Shown: positions 7,745-15,827 of the stretch, piece by piece
Numbering within the stretch: the first letter of the stretch is position 1
How the letters are laid out: the number at the start of each line of letters is the position of its first letter
Assembly (NCBI GenBank): GCA_027306955.1
Contig: DAHUXX010000284.1
Coordinates: 1 to 24,761, forward strand
Source: Acetobacteraceae bacterium
Lineage (GTDB): Bacteria > Pseudomonadota > Alphaproteobacteria > Acetobacterales > Acetobacteraceae
Direction: 5' to 3'
DNA: 24,761 nt
Translations under genes and position numbers: made by a program
Notes under the pieces: generated by a model
Database searches by the model: none
The model's input: only the letters and a program-made list of their open reading frames with translations
What the model was told of the DNA's origin: nothing

Positions 7745-10033
7745 CTAGTTTCTCAGCGGCCGGCCGGTTTCGAGCATGTGCTCAATGCGCGCCAGCGTCG
7801 CAGGTTCGCGCAGCAGCGCCATGAAGCCCCTGCGTTCCAGGGCGTGGATCGCCGCGTCGTCGATGTCCTCCGTGTGGTCGCGCTCGCCGCCGGTGAGCGC
7901 ATAGGCAAGATGGGAGACCACCACCGCGTCGTGCACCGTGGCGCGGCCGAGATGCATCTGCGCCTCGACGGCGAGCCGCAGCGCGGCGCGGCCGCTTGCA
8001 CCCGGCAGGCGCAGCGGGGTGAGTTCCGGCGGCTGGTAGCCCTCCGTCATGGCGAGCGCCCGCGCCTTGGCGTCGGCGAGCAGCCGGTCCCGGTTCATGG
8101 TGATGCCGTCGTTCTCGCGCAGGAACATCTTCTCGCGTGCCTCCTCCGCGGACTTGCTGACCTGCGCAGTGGAAATCTGCTCGAAGGCCTTGACGACGGC
8201 GGGCATCGGGCCCTTCGGCAGCGCCTTCGCCCCCTTCCAGCGGCGCAGCATCGCGGCACAACCACCCCAGCCGGGGATGACGCCGACGCCGACCTCGACG
8301 AGGCCCATGTAGAGTTCCGCATGCGCCTGGATGGCACTGCAATGGAGCAGGATCTCGCAGCCGCCGCCGAGCGCCATGCCCGCGGGCGCGCCGACCGAGG
8401 GGAACGGCGCCGCTCGCAGGGCTGAATAGGCTGCCTGCCCGCCCGCGATCAGCTTCTCGATCTCGTCCCAAAGCGCGATGTTGGCCGCGAAGAGCGCAAG
8501 GCCCAGATTGGCGCCAACCGAGAACTGCTCGCCCTCGTTGTAGACCACCAGCGCCTTGAAGCCCCCACCGGTGCCGAGCTCAATGGTCTTGCCGAGCAGC
8601 GCCATGACGTCGGCGTCGAGCGCGTTCATCTTCGTCGCGATCTCGAAACACGCGACCCCGTCGCCGATGTCCCACAGCGCCGCCGATCCGTTCTTCAGCA
8701 GCGGCTTTGCGGCGCGCTTGAGGTCATCGAGCAGCAGCACGCCCTCGGGCCGAACGAGGCGACGCCAGGTGCCGTCCGGTACGAGCGCCGCGCGCACCGC
8801 CCCCTGCGTGCGGTAGAACCCGCCCTCCTCCGCCGCGCGCGCGAGAAGCGGCGGCACGTGGCGGCCGGCCTCGCGCAGCATCGCGGAGATCGTTCCGATA
8901 CCGATCCTGTCGGCGAGTTCGAACGGACCCCAGCGCCAGGCGTAGCCGAGGCGCATGGCCGCATCCACGTCCTCGACCCCCTCGGCGATGGCGGGGACGA
9001 GCGAGGCGGCATAGGCGAGCACGTCCAGCATCACCGCGCGCGCGTAGCGTCCGCCGCGATCGGCGTGCGCGAGGAGTTCGCCGGCGGTCCGTGCCTCGGC
9101 GCTTTCGAGCCGGGACTTCGCCCGCGGGCGATACTCGCCGGTTGTGAGATCCACCGCCTCCCGGGCTCCGCCCTTCTGCCGGCGGTAGAAACCGGCGCCG
9201 GCCTTGCGGCCCGTGCGCTGGCTCGCGATGAGCTGCGTGACGATCGGCTCATCGCGATAGACCGCGCGGTAGAAATCGTCGATCGGCAGTGTGGCCATCA
9301 GGCTCGCGGCGACATGTGGGCCGAGATCGATGCCGACGAGGTCGAGCAGGCCGAACACGCCGGTCTTGGGAATGCCGAGCGGCCTGCCCATGGCGGCATC
9401 CGCTTCCTCGACCGTGAGACCGAACTCCACCGCGTGGCGCAGCGCCGAGGCGATCCACAGCGTGCCGATGCGGTTGGCGATGAAGCCGGGCGTGTCGCGG
9501 CAATCCACCACGGTCTTGCCCATTGCGTGGTCGGCGAAGTGCCGCACGGCGGCGACGGCGTCCGGCCTCGTGCCGGGGCCAGCGACCATCTCCAGCAGGC
9601 GCATGTAGCGCGGCGGATTGAAGAAGTGCGTGATGAGGAAACGCCCGGCGCGCGCTGGGTTCATGCCCTCGGTGAGCGCCGCGAGCGGAATGGTCGAGGT
9701 GTTGGAAGAGACGATCGCCTCCGGCTTCGCCACGCTGTCGATCGCGGCGTAGAGCTCGCGCTTGGCCGTCGGCTTTTCCACGATGGCCTCGACGATCCAG
9801 TCGCAGCCGGCGAGCATCGCGAGGTCGCGCGGCAGGTCGCCGGTGGCGATGCGGTACGCGAGGCGCCGGTGCATCAGCGGCGCCGGGTCGGCCTTGGCCA
9901 TCGCCTCGACCGCACGCGCGGCCGCCCCCGCCAGCACGTCGAGCAGCACCACCTCCGCACCCGCGTTGGCGGCATGCGCCGCGATGCCGGCTCCCATGGT
10001 GCCGGCACCGACCACGCCGACGCGGCGGATCAC
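7745..10033 (-). CDS. fadN: 3-hydroxyacyl-CoA dehydrogenase/enoyl-CoA hydratase, FadN-type
   Basis: A 762-residue bifunctional beta-oxidation enzyme. Dehydrogenase comes first: NAD-binding VGAGTMG (8-14), SSNTSTIPL (109-117), catalytic-type His136 in THFFNPP and Glu148, then the 3HCDH C-terminal domains up to about 440. The enoyl-CoA hydratase part follows from about 450: FSVGANL (near 503) for the oxyanion hole, GGGCE (near 556) and VEVGVGVIPGWGG (near 581), so both hydratase glutamates are kept. This order is that of Bacillus FadN, reversed from E. coli FadB. The start is a GTG at 10033 overlapping the thiolase stop (GTGA), which places VIRRVGVVGAG at the very N-terminus; no upstream in-frame start fits the fold. 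The C-terminal 120 residues form a helical tail. Confidence 0.92.
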   Translation of the reverse strand: MIRRVGVVGAGTMGAGIAAHAANAGAEVVLLDVLAGAAARAVEAMAKADPAPLMHRRLAYRIATGDLPRDLAMLAGCDWIVEAIVEKPTAKRELYAAIDSVAKPEAIVSSNTSTIPLAALTEGMNPARAGRFLITHFFNPPRYMRLLEMVAGPGTRPDAVAAVRHFADHAMGKTVVDCRDTPGFIANRIGTLWIASALRHAVEFGLTVEEADAAMGRPLGIPKTGVFGLLDLVGIDLGPHVAASLMATLPIDDFYRAVYRDEPIVTQLIASQRTGRKAGAGFYRRQKGGAREAVDLTTGEYRPRAKSRLESAEARTAGELLAHADRGGRYARAVMLDVLAYAASLVPAIAEGVEDVDAAMRLGYAWRWGPFELADRIGIGTISAMLREAGRHVPPLLARAAEEGGFYRTQGAVRAALVPDGTWRRLVRPEGVLLLDDLKRAAKPLLKNGSAALWDIGDGVACFEIATKMNALDADVMALLGKTIELGTGGGFKALVVYNEGEQFSVGANLGLALFAANIALWDEIEKLIAGGQAAYSALRAAPFPSVGAPAGMALGGGCEILLHCSAIQAHAELYMGLVEVGVGVIPGWGGCAAMLRRWKGAKALPKGPMPAVVKAFEQISTAQVSKSAEEAREKMFLRENDGITMNRDRLLADAKARALAMTEGYQPPELTPLRLPGASGRAALRLAVEAQMHLGRATVHDAVVVSHLAYALTGGERDHTEDIDDAAIHALERRGFMALLREPATLARIEHMLETGRPLRN

Positions 10034-11169
10034 GAAACGGTCTCGAGAACGGTCGCGATTCCTTGCCCGCCGCCGATGCATTGTGTTGCAAGGGCGAAAC
10101 GTCCTCCCTCGCGCCTGAGCAGCGCCGCCGCCTTGCCGGTGATGCGGGCACCGGTGGCGCCGAGCGGGTGACCGATGGCGATGGCCCCACCGTCGAGATT
10201 GACCTTCTCCTCCGGCAACGCGAGTTCGCGCAGCGAGGCGATGGCCTGGCTGGCGAACGCCTCGTTGATCTCCAAGATGTCGATGTCCCTGGCGGTGATG
10301 CCGGCGCGGGCGAGCGCCTTGCGCGAGGCGCCGACCGGGCCCATGCCCATGATCTCCGGCGCGCAGCCGGACACCGCGATGGAGCGGATCTTCGCCAGAA
10401 CCGGCAGCCCGTGCGCGCGGGCGAAGTCGCCGGTGGTGACGAGCACCGCGGTCGCGCCATCCGTGAGCGGCGAGGACGTTCCGGCGGTGACGGTACCATC
10501 CGGCCGGAACGCGGGCTTCAGCCCGGCGAGTCCCTCGGCACTGGTCTCGGGACGGATGCAGCCGTCGCGCTCCACCGTGCCCGCCCTGGTCGCGATCGGC
10601 ACGATCTCGGCGGTGAGGCGTCCCTCCTCGCGTGCCTTCGCGGCTTTCGCCTGGCTGCGCACGGCGAAGGCTTCCTGCTCGGACCGGGAGAGCTGATATT
10701 TCCGCGCGACGTTCTCCGCCGTGTCGCCCATGGAGATGTAGACCTGCGGGAAGCTTTCCATCAGCCCGGGATTGGGCATCGGGTTGAAGCCGCCCATCGC
10801 GACGCGGCTCATGCTCTCGACCCCGGCGCACACGAAGGCCTCGCCCGCACCCATCATGATCGCCCCCGCGGCCTGGTGGATCGCCTGCATCGAGGAACCG
10901 CAGAAGCGGTTCACGGTGACGCCGCCGGCCGATTGCGGCAGTCCCGCGATGAAGGAGACGATGCGCGCGACATTGAAGCCCTGTTCGGCCTCGGGAAAGG
11001 CGCAGCCGACGATCACGTCCTCGATCGCGCCGGGGTCGATGCCGCTCTCGGTCACCAGCGCCTTGACCACCGTGCCCGCCATGTCGTCGGGGCGCGTCTT
11101 TACCAGCTCGCCCTTGTTGGCGAAGTGGAACGGCGAGCGCTTGTAGCCCGCGATAACGATCTCGGTCAT
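10030..11169 (-). CDS. fadA: acetyl-CoA C-acyltransferase (3-ketoacyl-CoA thiolase)
   Basis: A 379-residue degradative thiolase that cleaves 3-ketoacyl-CoA to acetyl-CoA and a shortened acyl-CoA. The catalytic set is complete: nucleophile Cys90 in NRFCGSSMQA, NEAF block, His334 in GGAIAIGHPLGATGAR and Cys364 in CIGGGQG. The start overlaps the merR stop (ATGA, 11169-11166), and the end overlaps the fadN start, so merR, fadA and fadN are translationally coupled. In partnership with FadN it would complete the beta-oxidation spiral. Acetyl-CoA acetyltransferase activity on short chains is also possible, but the FadN/FadE context argues for longer chains. Confidence 0.94.
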   Translation of the reverse strand: MTEIVIAGYKRSPFHFANKGELVKTRPDDMAGTVVKALVTESGIDPGAIEDVIVGCAFPEAEQGFNVARIVSFIAGLPQSAGGVTVNRFCGSSMQAIHQAAGAIMMGAGEAFVCAGVESMSRVAMGGFNPMPNPGLMESFPQVYISMGDTAENVARKYQLSRSEQEAFAVRSQAKAAKAREEGRLTAEIVPIATRAGTVERDGCIRPETSAEGLAGLKPAFRPDGTVTAGTSSPLTDGATAVLVTTGDFARAHGLPVLAKIRSIAVSGCAPEIMGMGPVGASRKALARAGITARDIDILEINEAFASQAIASLRELALPEEKVNLDGGAIAIGHPLGATGARITGKAAALLRREGGRFALATQCIGGGQGIATVLETVS

Positions 11170-11597
11170 GTCGAACTCCGTTCGCCGCTGTCGGTCGTTT
11201 CGGTAGCACCTTGGGTGGCAAGCGCGCGAAGCACCTGGCGCTCGATGTCGCCCAATTCCGCGAGAGTCACGTCGAGGTCGTGTCGCTGGCGCTGCAGCTC
11301 CGCCTGGCGCTGGCGCGTCGCCGCGAGCAGCATGTGCATCTGCGCCGCCTGCGTGCGGTCCGCGGCGTAGAGGCGCAGATATTCCGCGATCTCGTTGAGC
11401 GAGAAGCCGAGCCGCTTGCTGCGCAGGATCAACAGCAGCCGCGCGCGGTCGCGCCGGTCCAGCACACGGTGCGGGCCGGCGCGGCGCGGCGACAGCAACC
11501 CCTTCTGCTCGTAGAAGCGGATCGCCCGCGGCGTGATGCCGAGTTCGAGCGCGAGCTCGCTGATGCTGTACAGGTCACGCGGCGGAGAGCTGTCCAT
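11166..11597 (-). CDS. MerR family regulator of the fatty-acid operon
   Basis: 143 residues from the ATG at 11597, chosen over an ATG 12 nt upstream because GGAGGG lies 5 nt before it and that upstream ATG has no ribosome site. The MerR winged helix spans about 9-75 (YSISELALELGITPRAIRFYEQKGL, quoted in parts: SISELALELG, RAIRFYEQKGLL), followed by a coiled coil at 80-125 for dimerisation. There is no cysteine at all, so it is not a thiol metal sensor. Coupled to the thiolase by ATGA overlap. MerR proteins in fatty-acid and branched-chain acid operons of proteobacteria (LiuR type) are known to repress their own catabolic genes; here the best operator candidate is the palindrome upstream of fadL at 13522-13537. 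Ligand, probably an acyl-CoA, is inferred. Confidence 0.9.
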   Translation of the reverse strand: MDSSPPRDLYSISELALELGITPRAIRFYEQKGLLSPRRAGPHRVLDRRDRARLLLILRSKRLGFSLNEIAEYLRLYAADRTQAAQMHMLLAATRQRQAELQRQRHDLDVTLAELGDIERQVLRALATQGATETTDSGERSST

Positions 11598-11645
11598 GCG
11601 TCCCTCCATGTGGGCGCCGCGGTGCTCGCGGCAAGCGGTGGATGC

Positions 11646-12100
11646 TCACGCGGCCCTCGCTCCGGCGCCGCGCTCCGCCAGCGGCTCCGCGCGCAGCTCC
11701 TTCTTCGACGGCTTGCTGATCATGGTGCGCGGGAGATTGTCGCGGAAGACGATGCGCGCGGGCATCTCGATCGGCGACCGGCGTTCGCGCAGGCACTCGC
11801 GCATCGCCCTTTCGTCGCGGCCGGCACCGCAAGCAGCCGCTCCGCGCCGGCCCGCGCGGGGGGGGACCAGACCTGCACCCGGGCGAAGTTGGCGGCGAGA
11901 TTGGCATGCGTCGGCATGGCTCCCTTGGGCACGCCGGTCGTTCCGCCTGTGTACTGGATCACGGCGAGGTCGCCGGGCACGATGGATGAGGCGAGCGCCG
12001 CGCCCTGCACGCGACAGCGCATCGAGCGTTGGCGCCGCGGCGAGCCGCTGCCAGGCCACCTCCGCCGGACAGGCGGCGAGCCTGGGGCGCGGCGGCGCGG
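11646..12100 (-). pseudogene. decayed long-chain acyl-CoA ligase (fadD remnant)
   Basis: Fragments of an AMP-forming acyl-CoA synthetase remain. VPGDLAVIQYTGGTTGVPKG, the nucleotide-binding signature, is followed by THANLAANFARVQVWSP in one frame. Then comes a jump of roughly 250 codons and a change of frame into SPIEMPARIVFRD and ISKPSKKELRAE, the extreme C-terminus of FadD, ending with TGA at 11648-11646. The N-terminal half is absent: sequence before the signature shows only ACPAEVAWQRLAAA, directly after the fadL stop. A run of eight G at 11858-11865 lies next to the deletion scar. It sits between fadL and merR, in exactly the place where the acyl-CoA ligase of this fatty-acid operon would be expected. 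Confidence 0.88.
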
Positions 12101-12105
12101 GCCGG

Positions 12106-13428
12106 TCAGAAGGCATAGGTCGCGGACAGGGCGGCGATGTTGATGGAGGAGCTGTAGGAGGCAGAGAGATTGCCGCGCAGGAAATTTTCCGACCCTGGCC
12201 CGGCGTCGCTGAGGTTCACCGGGTTGGAGTCGACGAGGATGTGCACATAGGCTGCGGACAGGGCGAGCCTCGGCAGCGGCTTCCAGGTGGCGCCGACGGC
12301 GAGCCAGTAGCGGTCGCCATCCGGGATGCGCGGCGTGACATAGGTGGAGGAGACCGGTGTCTGGTCGAAGGCCAGGCCGCCGCGCAACGTCCACTGGCTG
12401 TCGACCCGGTACTCGGCGCCGAGCGAGGCGGTCCAGGTGTCGTGCCAGTGCTCGCTCAAGGTGGTGGTGCCGCCGGGATAGGCCGCGAACAGCGTGTGGA
12501 AGCGGCCCCAGTGCGTCCAGTCCAGTTCCGCGAGCAGCGTCCACCTGCCGATCCGGTGCGAGCCGCCGAGGCCGATCATGTCCGGTTCCGCCAGGTCGAG
12601 CGAGGTGGGTCCGCCAGGAAACGCAGGCGCGAGCAACGCCGGCACGTTCTGGAACGTCACGTTGCCGCGGAACGTGTGAAAGAAGGCGGAACGGTAGGAC
12701 AGGCCGATGTGCGTCGCCGGGTCCGGCTGCCACAGCACGCCGAGCTGGTAGCCGAGTGCGACGCTGTTGCCGGCGAGCGTTGAGGTGCCGTCCGCGGAGC
12801 CGGGCAGGAAGCCGAAGGGCGCCAGCCCGTGCAGCGCGCCGATGCCGCCGAAATCGACCGCGCTCGACAGGCTCGCCTGCGCGTCCTCGACGATCACCGA
12901 GCCGCCGAGCGAGAGCTGCGGCATCACCTGGTAGGCGAGCGAGGCGGCATAGTCCTCGGTGCGCAGCGTGGACGTGAGCGCATAGTAGCGCACGATCGAG
13001 GTCGAGCCGTACTTGGTGGTGAGCCCGAACGGCGAGGTCACGGAAAAGCCGGCGTGCCAGCCGGAATTGCCCAGCGCCGCGGTGATGTAGAAGTCTGGCA
13101 CCACGGCGTTGAACGCCGCGTCCTGGCCCGTCGTACCCGTGATCGGCGAGCCGCCAAGCAGCGCGTTATGTGTCGCGGTGCCGGACGTGAGGGTCGCCTG
13201 CGGCCCGATGAAGGTGCCGTCGATCTGCACCTGGATGCCCGGCAGGTCGGCCATGCCGGCGGGGTTGAAGAACAGCGTCGAGGGATCGTCCGCGCGCGCG
13301 GCGGCGCCGGCGAAGGCCGCGCCCTCGTACTTGGCGCTCTGCTCCTTGAGGAAGAAGCCGGCGCCAAGCGCCGGGCCTGCGGCAAGCGAGGGGGCGAGGG
13401 CCGCGAAGACGGCGAGGCGCGCGCGCAT
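12106..13428 (-). CDS. fadL: FadL-type outer-membrane long-chain fatty acid transporter
   Basis: A 440-residue outer-membrane beta-barrel that lets long-chain fatty acids diffuse across the outer membrane. Signal peptide of about 22 residues (MRARLAVFAALAPSLAAGPALG), after which AGFFLKEQSAKYEGAAFAGAAA and the D-D-P-S-T-L-F-F-N-P-A-G-M block give the plug domain signature of FadL. The C-terminus is ALSATYAF, ending in Phe as outer-membrane proteins do. The ATG at 13428 is preceded by AAGGGGA at suitable distance; the longer frame upstream has no signal. It is the first gene of the fad operon and has a 16-bp perfect palindrome about 95 nt upstream of the start. Confidence 0.93.
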   Translation of the reverse strand: MRARLAVFAALAPSLAAGPALGAGFFLKEQSAKYEGAAFAGAAARADDPSTLFFNPAGMADLPGIQVQIDGTFIGPQATLTSGTATHNALLGGSPITGTTGQDAAFNAVVPDFYITAALGNSGWHAGFSVTSPFGLTTKYGSTSIVRYYALTSTLRTEDYAASLAYQVMPQLSLGGSVIVEDAQASLSSAVDFGGIGALHGLAPFGFLPGSADGTSTLAGNSVALGYQLGVLWQPDPATHIGLSYRSAFFHTFRGNVTFQNVPALLAPAFPGGPTSLDLAEPDMIGLGGSHRIGRWTLLAELDWTHWGRFHTLFAAYPGGTTTLSEHWHDTWTASLGAEYRVDSQWTLRGGLAFDQTPVSSTYVTPRIPDGDRYWLAVGATWKPLPRLALSAAYVHILVDSNPVNLSDAGPGSENFLRGNLSASYSSSINIAALSATYAF

Positions 13429-13521
13429 GGACGGTTCCCCTTTTCTTCGCGGCAGCGCCGGGCTGCGTTGCTTGATCGGGACGGGGTCGGGTCGGCCCTC
13501 TATGACGCGCATGTAGCATAA

Positions 13522-13537
13522 TTGACGTTAACGTCAA
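13522..13537. promoter_or_regulatory. 16-bp perfect palindrome upstream of fadL, putative MerR operator
   Basis: TTGACGTTAACGTCAA is a perfect dyad centred on 13529/13530. It lies 94-109 nt upstream of the fadL ATG, in an AT-rich patch of otherwise GC-rich DNA. On the minus strand its first six bases can serve as a -35 (TTGACG), with TACATG about 16 nt later; alternatively, the dyad fits into the -35/-10 spacer, with TATGCT as -10, the arrangement MerR family operators commonly use. No second copy was found in the window. Linkage to the MerR protein is inferred from location only. Confidence 0.6.
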
Positions 13538-13609
13538 GTTTGGCGCGCGGGAAGGGCGGCGCGGACTGGTTGTCCGATGATCACTTCTTTCTTGTCAGAG
13601 AATTAGACG

Positions 13610-13641
13610 CGCTTCCTTATATCGCACAGAAGGATCAAGCG
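13610..13641. terminator. bulged stem-loop between SDR gene and fadL promoter
   Basis: CGCTTCCTT at 13610-13618 pairs with AAGG (13630-13633) and AAGCG (13637-13641), with a 3-nt bulge and an 11-nt loop: nine base pairs in all. It lies 28-59 nt past the stop of the SDR gene, in an AT-richer stretch, and is followed on the minus strand by a mildly T-rich segment. It could end MFS/SDR transcription before the fadL promoter. No other gene is visible in the 240 nt between 13428 and 13669. Confidence 0.3.
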
Positions 13642-13668
13642 GTGGCGACCAAGGCCCCGCCGCAGCGC

Positions 13669-14436
13669 TCACATATTGTATTGGAACCCATCGACCTTGA
13701 AATCCTGGCCGGTGATAAAGCAGGGCTCGCTCGCCGCGAGGAACACGACGAGCTGCGCCACATCCTCCGTGGTGCCGACGCGGTGCAGCGCGATGCCGTC
13801 CCGCGCGATCGCCGCGCCGCGCTCGATGATCACGTGGTTCTTGGCCAGCTCCGTCTGGATCAGCCCCGGGCAGATGGCGTTGATCAGGATCGTGGGGCCG
13901 AGCTCCTTGGCCAGCGCGCGCGTCATGCCGATGATGCCGGCCTTCGCCGAGGCATAGGCGAAGCGGCTCACCGCCGCCGTGACGCCGCCGGAATGGGCGT
14001 TGAGCGAGGACATCGAAACGATTCGCCCTCCCCCCTGCGCCAGCATGATCGGCGCGGTCGCGCGGATATAGTTGAAGCAGCTCTTGAGGTTGACCGCGAG
14101 CGTGTTGTCGTACTCCGCCTCGGTGATCTCGAGGATGCCCTTGGGCTGCGCGCGCCCGGCGTTGTTCACCAGCACGTCGATGCGCCCGAGCCCGGACTTC
14201 ACCTCCGCGGCCACCGCCTGCGCCCGGGCGAAGTCGGCGACGTCGGCGGCGCAGGTCATCGCCCGGCGGCCCAGCGCCTCGATCTCGCCCCGGGTGCGCG
14301 CCATCTCCGGCTCCAGCACGTCGACGAGCGCCAGGTCGAACCCGGCGCGGGCCAGCGCCAGCGCGCAGGCCCGCCCGATTCCCCGCGCGCCGCCGGTGAC
14401 GATGGCGACCTTCGCGGCGACCTTTCCGTTGCTCAT
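13669..14436 (-). CDS. SDR family oxidoreductase
   Basis: A 255-residue classical short-chain dehydrogenase/reductase using NAD(P)H. The Rossmann motif TGGARGIG is at 14-21, NNAG at 91-94, serine block SMSS at 141-144 and catalytic YASAK (Tyr161, Lys165), followed by ICPGLIQTEL. An acidic residue (Asp39) after strand 2 points to NAD rather than NADP, tentatively. The C-terminus ITGQDFKVDGFQYNM has the usual shape of this family. It follows the transporter stop by 9 nt and is therefore co-transcribed with it, suggesting oxidation of the imported hydroxylated substrate. Substrate not identifiable; it might also be a 3-oxoacyl reductase relative. Confidence 0.92.
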   Translation of the reverse strand: MSNGKVAAKVAIVTGGARGIGRACALALARAGFDLALVDVLEPEMARTRGEIEALGRRAMTCAADVADFARAQAVAAEVKSGLGRIDVLVNNAGRAQPKGILEITEAEYDNTLAVNLKSCFNYIRATAPIMLAQGGGRIVSMSSLNAHSGGVTAAVSRFAYASAKAGIIGMTRALAKELGPTILINAICPGLIQTELAKNHVIIERGAAIARDGIALHRVGTTEDVAQLVVFLAASEPCFITGQDFKVDGFQYNM

Positions 14437-14445
14437 GCCGTCTCC

Positions 14446-15726
14446 TCAGCGCAGTTCGTGATGGGCCGTCTCCGGCATGCGCCAGATGACGACGAAGCTG
14501 ACGATGGCCGCCCCGATCACGTACCATGCGGGCGAGAGCGCCGAGCCGGTGGTGTGGATCAGGTATGTGGCGATGAACGGCGCGAAGCCGCCGAAGATCG
14601 CGACCGCCAGCGCGTAGGACGGCGTCATCCAGCTCGAGCGGCTCATGGTCGGGAACATCTCGGCGATGGCGGCCGGCCCCGCGCCCGAGAACAGCGCGAT
14701 CGCCGCGTCGAACACGAGCTGGATCAGGATCAGCACGCCCAGCCCGGGCTTGGAGTCGATGATCATGAAGGCGGGCAGCGTCAGGATCGCGAAGAAGCCG
14801 CAGGAGAGCAGCAGCAGCGGCTTGCGCCCGATGCGGTCGGAAAGCGTGCCGAAAATCGGGATCAGCACCGTCATCAGGATCAGGCCGATGGTGTTGGACC
14901 ACAGCGCCGCCGCACCGCCGACGCCGGCGTGCGCCGCGGTGAAGGACGGCATGTAGGCGAGCAGGATGTAGAACGCGACCGTCCAGTGGATGGTGAAGCC
15001 GAAGGCGCGCGCCGCCGCGCCGACCACACCGGGCTCGCGCGGCGCCTCACGGTCCGCGTTGCGATAGGCCGGGGTCTCCTCCACGTTGCGGCGCAGGTAA
15101 CGGCCGACGAGGGCGAGGACGATGCCGAGCAGGAACGGTATCCGCCAGCCCCAGGCGGCGATGGCGGACGGCCCCAGGACCGAGGTGAACAGCGCGCCAG
15201 TGCCCGAGGCGAGCACCAGGGAGAGGGTGATCGAGGCCTGCTGGAAGCTCGCGTACCAGCCGCGCTTCCCGCCGGGTGCCCACTCCGCCATGAACGCGGT
15301 CGAGCCGCCCCACTCGCCGCCAGCCGAGAACCCCTGCACCAGCCGCGCGACGACGAGCAGCACCGGCGCCGCGATGCCGATGCTCTCGAAGCCCGGCAGC
15401 AGCCCGACGACCACGGTGCCGAACGCCATGGTCATGATGGTGAGCGTGAGCGCCGCCCGCCTGCCATGCGTGTCGCCGTAGCGGCCGATGATGATGCCGC
15501 CGAGCGGACGCATCAGGAACCCGACGCCGAACACCGCGAACGAGGCGAGCAGCGAGACGGTGGGGTTGTTGGCCGGAAAGAATGTCTTGGCGATCGCGCC
15601 GGCGAAGAAGACATAGACGCCGAAATCGTACCATTCGAGGACGTTGCCGATGGCCGCCGCCACCACGGCGCGGCGCGCGGCCGCGTGATCGTGCGGTGGG
15701 TTCGAAGCCGGCATCGCTGCGGACAT
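14446..15726 (-). CDS. MFS transporter, metabolite:H+ symporter (MHS) family
   Basis: A 426-residue inner-membrane symporter related to KgtP, ProP and ShiA. It begins with the family signature AAIGNVLEWYDFGVYVF in helix 1 and has RPLGGIIIGRYGDTHGRRAAL in the helix 2-3 loop, the G-x-x-x-D-x-x-G-R-R motif. The matching motif in the second half is GTLSDRIGRKPLLL. Twelve hydrophobic segments are expected from the hydropathy seen. ATG at 15726 has AGGGGGAA upstream. It runs into the SDR gene after 9 nt. MHS members carry dicarboxylates, osmolytes, aromatic acids or shikimate; no substrate can be assigned. Confidence 0.92.
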   Translation of the reverse strand: MSAAMPASNPPHDHAAARRAVVAAAIGNVLEWYDFGVYVFFAGAIAKTFFPANNPTVSLLASFAVFGVGFLMRPLGGIIIGRYGDTHGRRAALTLTIMTMAFGTVVVGLLPGFESIGIAAPVLLVVARLVQGFSAGGEWGGSTAFMAEWAPGGKRGWYASFQQASITLSLVLASGTGALFTSVLGPSAIAAWGWRIPFLLGIVLALVGRYLRRNVEETPAYRNADREAPREPGVVGAAARAFGFTIHWTVAFYILLAYMPSFTAAHAGVGGAAALWSNTIGLILMTVLIPIFGTLSDRIGRKPLLLLSCGFFAILTLPAFMIIDSKPGLGVLILIQLVFDAAIALFSGAGPAAIAEMFPTMSRSSWMTPSYALAVAIFGGFAPFIATYLIHTTGSALSPAWYVIGAAIVSFVVIWRMPETAHHELR

Positions 15727-15775
15727 GCGGGGTTCCCCCTGTTCTCGGTTGCGCAAGACGATCAGGTGTGGGCGG

Positions 15776-15806
15776 ACTATGCGCGCCCGCTCTGGAGCGC
15801 TGTCAA
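15776..15806 (-). promoter_or_regulatory. candidate promoter of the MFS-SDR operon
   Basis: On the minus strand a perfect consensus TTGACA (15806-15801) is followed after 19 nt by CATAGT (15781-15776), about 50 nt before the transporter start. The long spacer holds a short dyad, CGCTC-nn-GAGCG (15788-15799), which could be a regulator site. The -10 is only 4/6, so this is a weak-to-moderate prediction. Confidence 0.4.
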
Positions 15807-15827
15807 GACGCCGGCGTGGCGGCGGGG

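Noticed and set aside
7745..11221. A single 1158-codon minus-strand frame covering fadN and beyond
   Set aside because: The part beyond codon 1 of the VIRRVGVVGAG start is out-of-frame thiolase DNA rich in Arg/Gly. The thiolase is encoded in another frame and its TGA overlaps the GTG start of fadN.
11858..11865. Run of eight G as sole cause of the fadD frame change
   Set aside because: A homopolymer error could shift the frame, but the missing N-terminal half and the missing 250 codons cannot come from that.
12106..13512. Longer FadL start at 13512
   Set aside because: The extra 28 residues (Arg/Pro-rich) precede a textbook signal peptide beginning at 13428, which also has a ribosome site.
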